Origin: Chloroflexota bacterium
GTDB taxonomy: Bacteria; Chloroflexota; Dormibacteria; CF-121
Assembly (NCBI GenBank): GCA_005889285.1
Contig: VBFF01000117.1
Location: forward strand, 1-16,412
Direction of reading: 5' to 3'
Length of the DNA: 16,412 nucleotides
Numbering within the stretch: position 1 is the stretch's first letter; each line of letters starts with the position of its first letter. Below, piece by piece: positions 13,674 to 16,412 of this stretch. The translations under genes and the position numbers were made by a program. The notes beneath the pieces were generated by a model. The model was not told the DNA's origin, ran no database searches, and worked only from the letters and a program-made list of their open reading frames with translations.

Positions 13674-14961
13674 GATTGAGTCGGCCCGAACCATCGCCGC
13701 GGCAACGCGGATTGCCGGTGAGCTCGCCGTGCCTGGCGATAAATCGATTGCGCACCGAGCACTGATCCTGGCCTCGCTCGCACAGGGCGAAAGCTGGATT
13801 CATGGCCTTCCCGAGGGTGAGGATGTCCTGGCGACGCTTGCCTGTCTCCGCGGCCTCGGCGCCAATATCCAGCGCAGCGGCCGCACGGCGCGGATCCGTG
13901 GGGCGGGCCTGAGCTCGTTCGCGACGCCGCACGGCGACCTCGATTGCGCGAACTCCGGGACCACCATGCGACTGCTGCTGGGCGTGCTCGCCGGCAGTTC
14001 GATATCGGCGACCCTCGACGGCGACGCCTCGCTGCGTCGCCGCCCGATGGATCGGGTCATCGAGCCGCTGCGCAGCATGGGGGCGCGAATTGAATCGCGG
14101 GAGAGTCGGGCGCCCCTGTTCGTAGTGGGAGGAGCGCTGCAGGGGCGGCGTCACGCGCTGGCGATACCAAGTGCCCAGGTGAAGAGCGCGCTCCTGCTCG
14201 CCGGCCTTTCCGCCAGCGGCCCCACGACGGTCGTGGAGGCGACGCCGACCCGCGACCACACGGAGCGGCTCTTGCGCGCGATGGGAACGGACGTTGGCGC
14301 GACGGGGGACGGGGTGGTGGTCCGGCCATCGCACCAGCCGCTGCGCCCCATCGAGCTGGCGATCCCCGGCGACTTTTCGTCAGCTGCCTTCTGGTTGGCG
14401 GCCGCGGCGCTGCGGCCTGGCTGGTCGGTCATCGTCGGTGATGTCGGTCTCAACCCGACCCGGACCGCGTTCCTCACCCTGCTGCGATCGATGGGCGCCG
14501 ACGTCAAGATCGAGGGGCCGTCCGGCGATATCGAGCCGCGCGGCACGGTCACCATCACCGGCCAACGCCTTCAGGCGATCGTCCTGCAAGCCGCCGACGT
14601 GGCGGCGGCGATCGACGAGATCCCGGTCCTGCTCGTGCTGGCGACCCAGGCCGCGGGCGTCACGACCATCGACGGCGCCGGCGAGCTCCGCGTCAAGGAG
14701 AGCGACCGGATCGCCGCCATGGCGGATGGCCTCCGCCGCATGGGTGCCATCGTGGAAGAGCACCCGGACGGCGTCAGCGTCAGGGGACCGAGCGCCCTGC
14801 ATGGCGCGACCGTCGAGTCCCGCGGGGATCACCGCGTCGCCATGGCGCTGGCCGTGGCGGCGCTCGTCGCCTCCGGTCCGACCACGATCGCGGACGCGGA
14901 CTGTGTTGCCGTCTCCTATCCGAACTTCTTTCCCCAACTCCAGGAGCTCAGCCATGAATAG
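13660..14961 (+). CDS. aroA: 3-phosphoshikimate 1-carboxyvinyltransferase (EPSP synthase)
   Basis: A 433-residue enzyme joining phosphoenolpyruvate to shikimate 3-phosphate. Two-domain inverse barrel with all landmark motifs: PGDKSIAHRALI with Lys28 and Ser29, CANSGTTMRLLLG (96-108), DASLRRRPMDR (122-132), SAQVKSALLLAG (171-182), GDFSSAAFW (237-245), catalytic Asp319-Glu320 in AIDEIPVL, and ELRVKESDRI (342-351) then GDHRVAMALA (389-398). The NSGTT phosphoenolpyruvate loop is of the class II style. ATG 13660 is behind GAGGG (13650-13654, 5-base spacing) and overlaps tyrA by 14 bases; its TAG overlaps aroE by 8 bases. Confidence 0.97.
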   Translation: MPRAEIESARTIAAATRIAGELAVPGDKSIAHRALILASLAQGESWIHGLPEGEDVLATLACLRGLGANIQRSGRTARIRGAGLSSFATPHGDLDCANSGTTMRLLLGVLAGSSISATLDGDASLRRRPMDRVIEPLRSMGARIESRESRAPLFVVGGALQGRRHALAIPSAQVKSALLLAGLSASGPTTVVEATPTRDHTERLLRAMGTDVGATGDGVVVRPSHQPLRPIELAIPGDFSSAAFWLAAAALRPGWSVIVGDVGLNPTRTAFLTLLRSMGADVKIEGPSGDIEPRGTVTITGQRLQAIVLQAADVAAAIDEIPVLLVLATQAAGVTTIDGAGELRVKESDRIAAMADGLRRMGAIVEEHPDGVSVRGPSALHGATVESRGDHRVAMALAVAALVASGPTTIADADCVAVSYPNFFPQLQELSHE

Positions 14962-15730
14962 AGTCCTGCTGCTGGGCGACCCCGTTTCCCGCAGCCTCTC
15001 GCCCGTCATGCAGAACGCCGCCTTCGAGGCGCTGGGCATCGATTGCCAGTACGTGCTTCGCGAGCTGAGCCCTGCCGAGCTCGCCGGGGCGATGTCCGAC
15101 CTGCGCTCCGACGAACGCATCCTCGGCGCCAATGTCACGATCCCGCACAAGGAATCGGTGATCGCCTTCCTCGATGAGTTGGATCCGCTGGCGGCCCGCA
15201 TCGGCGCGGTCAACACCATCAACCGGGAGGGCACGAGACTGAAGGGCTGGAACACCGATGTCGAAGGCTTCCGCCGCGCCCTCGCCGAACAACTACCCTC
15301 CCCCGCCCGCGGGGGAGGGCAGGGTGGGGGCTTCCGCGTCGCGATCATCGGCGCCGGCGGCGCCGCCCGAGCCGTGGCCGCCGCCCTGCAACCCGCCGCC
15401 GAAATCTCGGTCATCGCCCGCAACCTCGACCAGGCGCGGCGCCTTTGCCGGGACCTCGAGATCACGCGCGGCGGCCCGGTTGAGGTGGACCAGATGCAGG
15501 AGACGGTTGCGCGCGCGCAGCTCGTCGTCAATGCCACGCCCACTGACCTCCCGCCGCCATCCTGGCTGCGAGAGGATCAACGCCTCTTCGACCTGCGGAG
15601 CCGCCGGTCGCCGGAGGGACGCGCGATGCTGCTCCATCAGGGCGCGGCGTCCTTTGAGATCTGGACCGGCAGGAAGGCGCCGCTTGACGTGATGCGGGCC
15701 GCGCTGGATGGCGCATCGGTGGCGGCATGA
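14954..15730 (+). CDS. aroE: Shikimate dehydrogenase with repeat-derived linker insertion
   Basis: A 258-residue NADPH enzyme reducing 3-dehydroshikimate. Substrate domain: SRSLSPVMQN (12-21), NVTIPHK with catalytic Lys66, GAVNTI with Asn87 and GWNTD with catalytic Asp102. Cofactor domain: IIGAGGAARAV (131-141), NATP and the ending HQGAASFEIWTG. Residues 115-126 (PSPARGGGQGGG) are exactly encoded by repeat copy C and lie in the linker between the two domains, just before the first Rossmann strand. The segment between LFDLR and MLLHQ is shorter than usual, missing much of the usual helix there. AGGAG (14942-14946) precedes ATG 14954 by 7 bases. The TGA overlaps the aroC ATG (ATGA). Confidence 0.93.
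   Translation: MNRVLLLGDPVSRSLSPVMQNAAFEALGIDCQYVLRELSPAELAGAMSDLRSDERILGANVTIPHKESVIAFLDELDPLAARIGAVNTINREGTRLKGWNTDVEGFRRALAEQLPSPARGGGQGGGFRVAIIGAGGAARAVAAALQPAAEISVIARNLDQARRLCRDLEITRGGPVEVDQMQETVARAQLVVNATPTDLPPPSWLREDQRLFDLRSRRSPEGRAMLLHQGAASFEIWTGRKAPLDVMRAALDGASVAA
15296..15331 (+). repeat. Palindromic G-rich repeat, copy C (in frame inside aroE)
   Basis: A 36-base copy in the same orientation as copies A and B, differing from them at three bases (the two-base spacer is CC instead of TT, and one T is C after the stem). The spacer change keeps the 11-base arms perfect. The four G-runs are retained. It is 12 codons exactly and is read in a different frame from copy B, giving PSPARGGGQGGG. 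Confidence 0.92.
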
Positions 15731-16412
15731 CGCTGCGCTTGCTCACGGCCGGCGAATCGCACGGCGAGCGGCTGACCGTCATTCTCGATGGCATCCCCGC
15801 CGGGTTGGCTGTCCGGGAAGAGGACCTGGCCCGTGACCTTGAGCGACGGCAGGGCGGTCACGGCCGTGGCGGGCGGATGGCGATTGAGCACGACGAGGCT
15901 CATATCGTGGCGGGGGTGCGGGGCGGGCTGACGCTCGGCTCGCCGATCACGCTCGAGATCGCCAACCGCGACTGGGAGAACTGGCGCCAGGTGATGGCGA
16001 TCGACGCCGCCGAGGTGAAACGCAAGCCGATCACCCGCGTCCGGCCGGGCCACGCCGACCTGGCCGGCATGCTCAAGTACGGCGCCGACGACGCGCGCGA
16101 TGTGCTCGAGCGGGCGAGCGCGCGTGAAACCGCGGCGCGGGTGGCGGCGGGCGGCGTCGCGAAACTGCTGCTCGCGGAATTCGGCGCGCAAGTGCGCAGC
16201 TACACACGCTCCATCGGCGCGATCGGGGCAGCGGTGCCCGCGACGATCCCCTGGGAAGCCGTCGAATCGTCAGCGGTCCGCTGTCCCGATGAGGAAGCGA
16301 GCAAGGCGATGGTCGCGGCCATCGATGCGGCACGGGAACGCGGCGACACGCTTGGCGGCGTCTTCACCGTGATCGCGGAGGGCGTGCCACCCGGCCTCGG
16401 CAGCTTCCGGCA
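15727..16412 (+). CDS. aroC: Chorismate synthase, C-terminus cut by window edge
   Basis: 228 codons are present of an enzyme that is usually somewhat under 400 residues. It converts EPSP to chorismate using reduced flavin as cofactor. Signature motifs: TAGESHG (7-13), RRQGGHGRGGRM (40-51) and the long conserved stretch RPGHADLAGMLKYGADDARD then LERASARETAARVA, with GGVAK. The ATG overlaps the aroE stop by four bases, so it is translationally coupled to the operon. The right edge falls inside the gene at the conserved EGVPPGLGS segment. Further aro genes (for example shikimate kinase or dehydroquinate synthase) may follow outside the window. Confidence 0.96.
   Translation, partial: MTLRLLTAGESHGERLTVILDGIPAGLAVREEDLARDLERRQGGHGRGGRMAIEHDEAHIVAGVRGGLTLGSPITLEIANRDWENWRQVMAIDAAEVKRKPITRVRPGHADLAGMLKYGADDARDVLERASARETAARVAAGGVAKLLLAEFGAQVRSYTRSIGAIGAAVPATIPWEAVESSAVRCPDEEASKAMVAAIDAARERGDTLGGVFTVIAEGVPPGLGSFR

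Overview
This window is a high-GC (about two-thirds G+C by eye) bacterial chromosomal segment with densely packed genes, many GTG/TTG starts and little intergenic DNA. Several features fit a high-GC Terrabacteria lineage, such as the Chloroflexota/Dormibacterota side or the Actinobacteria: lipoprotein signal peptides, an M23 peptidase with a coiled coil, a LysM-CHAP wall hydrolase, a COG4315-type lipoprotein, an AroH-type chorismate mutase and a Thermotoga-type DAHP synthase. The lineage is inference; there is no rRNA or marker gene to confirm it. I see no tRNA, rRNA, CRISPR array, transposase or phage gene.

Layout. Positions 1-2053 (minus) hold a GTG-overlapped pair: an MDR-type quinone reductase/alcohol dehydrogenase and, downstream, a sugar-dehydrogenase-like lipoprotein cut by the left edge. 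Divergently, 2189-4552 encodes a soluble GAF hybrid histidine kinase and an OmpR/PhoB-type response regulator, followed by a repeat-like TPR protein (4604-5623) and a small unknown gene (5691-5942). On the minus strand are an M20 metallopeptidase (5943-7331), an unknown lipoprotein (7418-7852) and a secreted LysM-CHAP protein (8052-9017). A secreted M23 peptidase (9299-10732) runs the other way and converges on a COG4315-type lipoprotein (10729-11208).

From 11274 to the right edge lies a tightly coupled aromatic amino acid operon: aroH - aroF - tyrA - aroA - aroE - aroC (cut by the edge). It supplies DAHP synthase, three late shikimate enzymes, chorismate mutase and prephenate dehydrogenase. 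Every junction overlaps by 1-14 bases.

The most interesting element is in front of this operon. A good promoter-like sequence (TTGCCA, 17 bases, TACGAT) is followed within 10 bases by a 26-codon ORF containing Phe-Tyr-Phe-Tyr-Ala-Tyr. A strong hairpin starts on the base after the last Tyr codon, and further down a CCTCCT stretch is perfectly complementary to the AGGAGG ribosome site of aroH. No U-tract terminator is visible. I read this as a Phe/Tyr leader-peptide attenuator that probably acts on translation (or Rho) rather than through an intrinsic terminator.

The second notable item is a 36-40 base palindromic, G-quadruplex-capable repeat present three times in the same orientation. One copy forms the 5' leader of the TPR gene; two sit in frame inside genes (the TPR gene and the interdomain linker of aroE). 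The element has no stop codon in any of its six frames.
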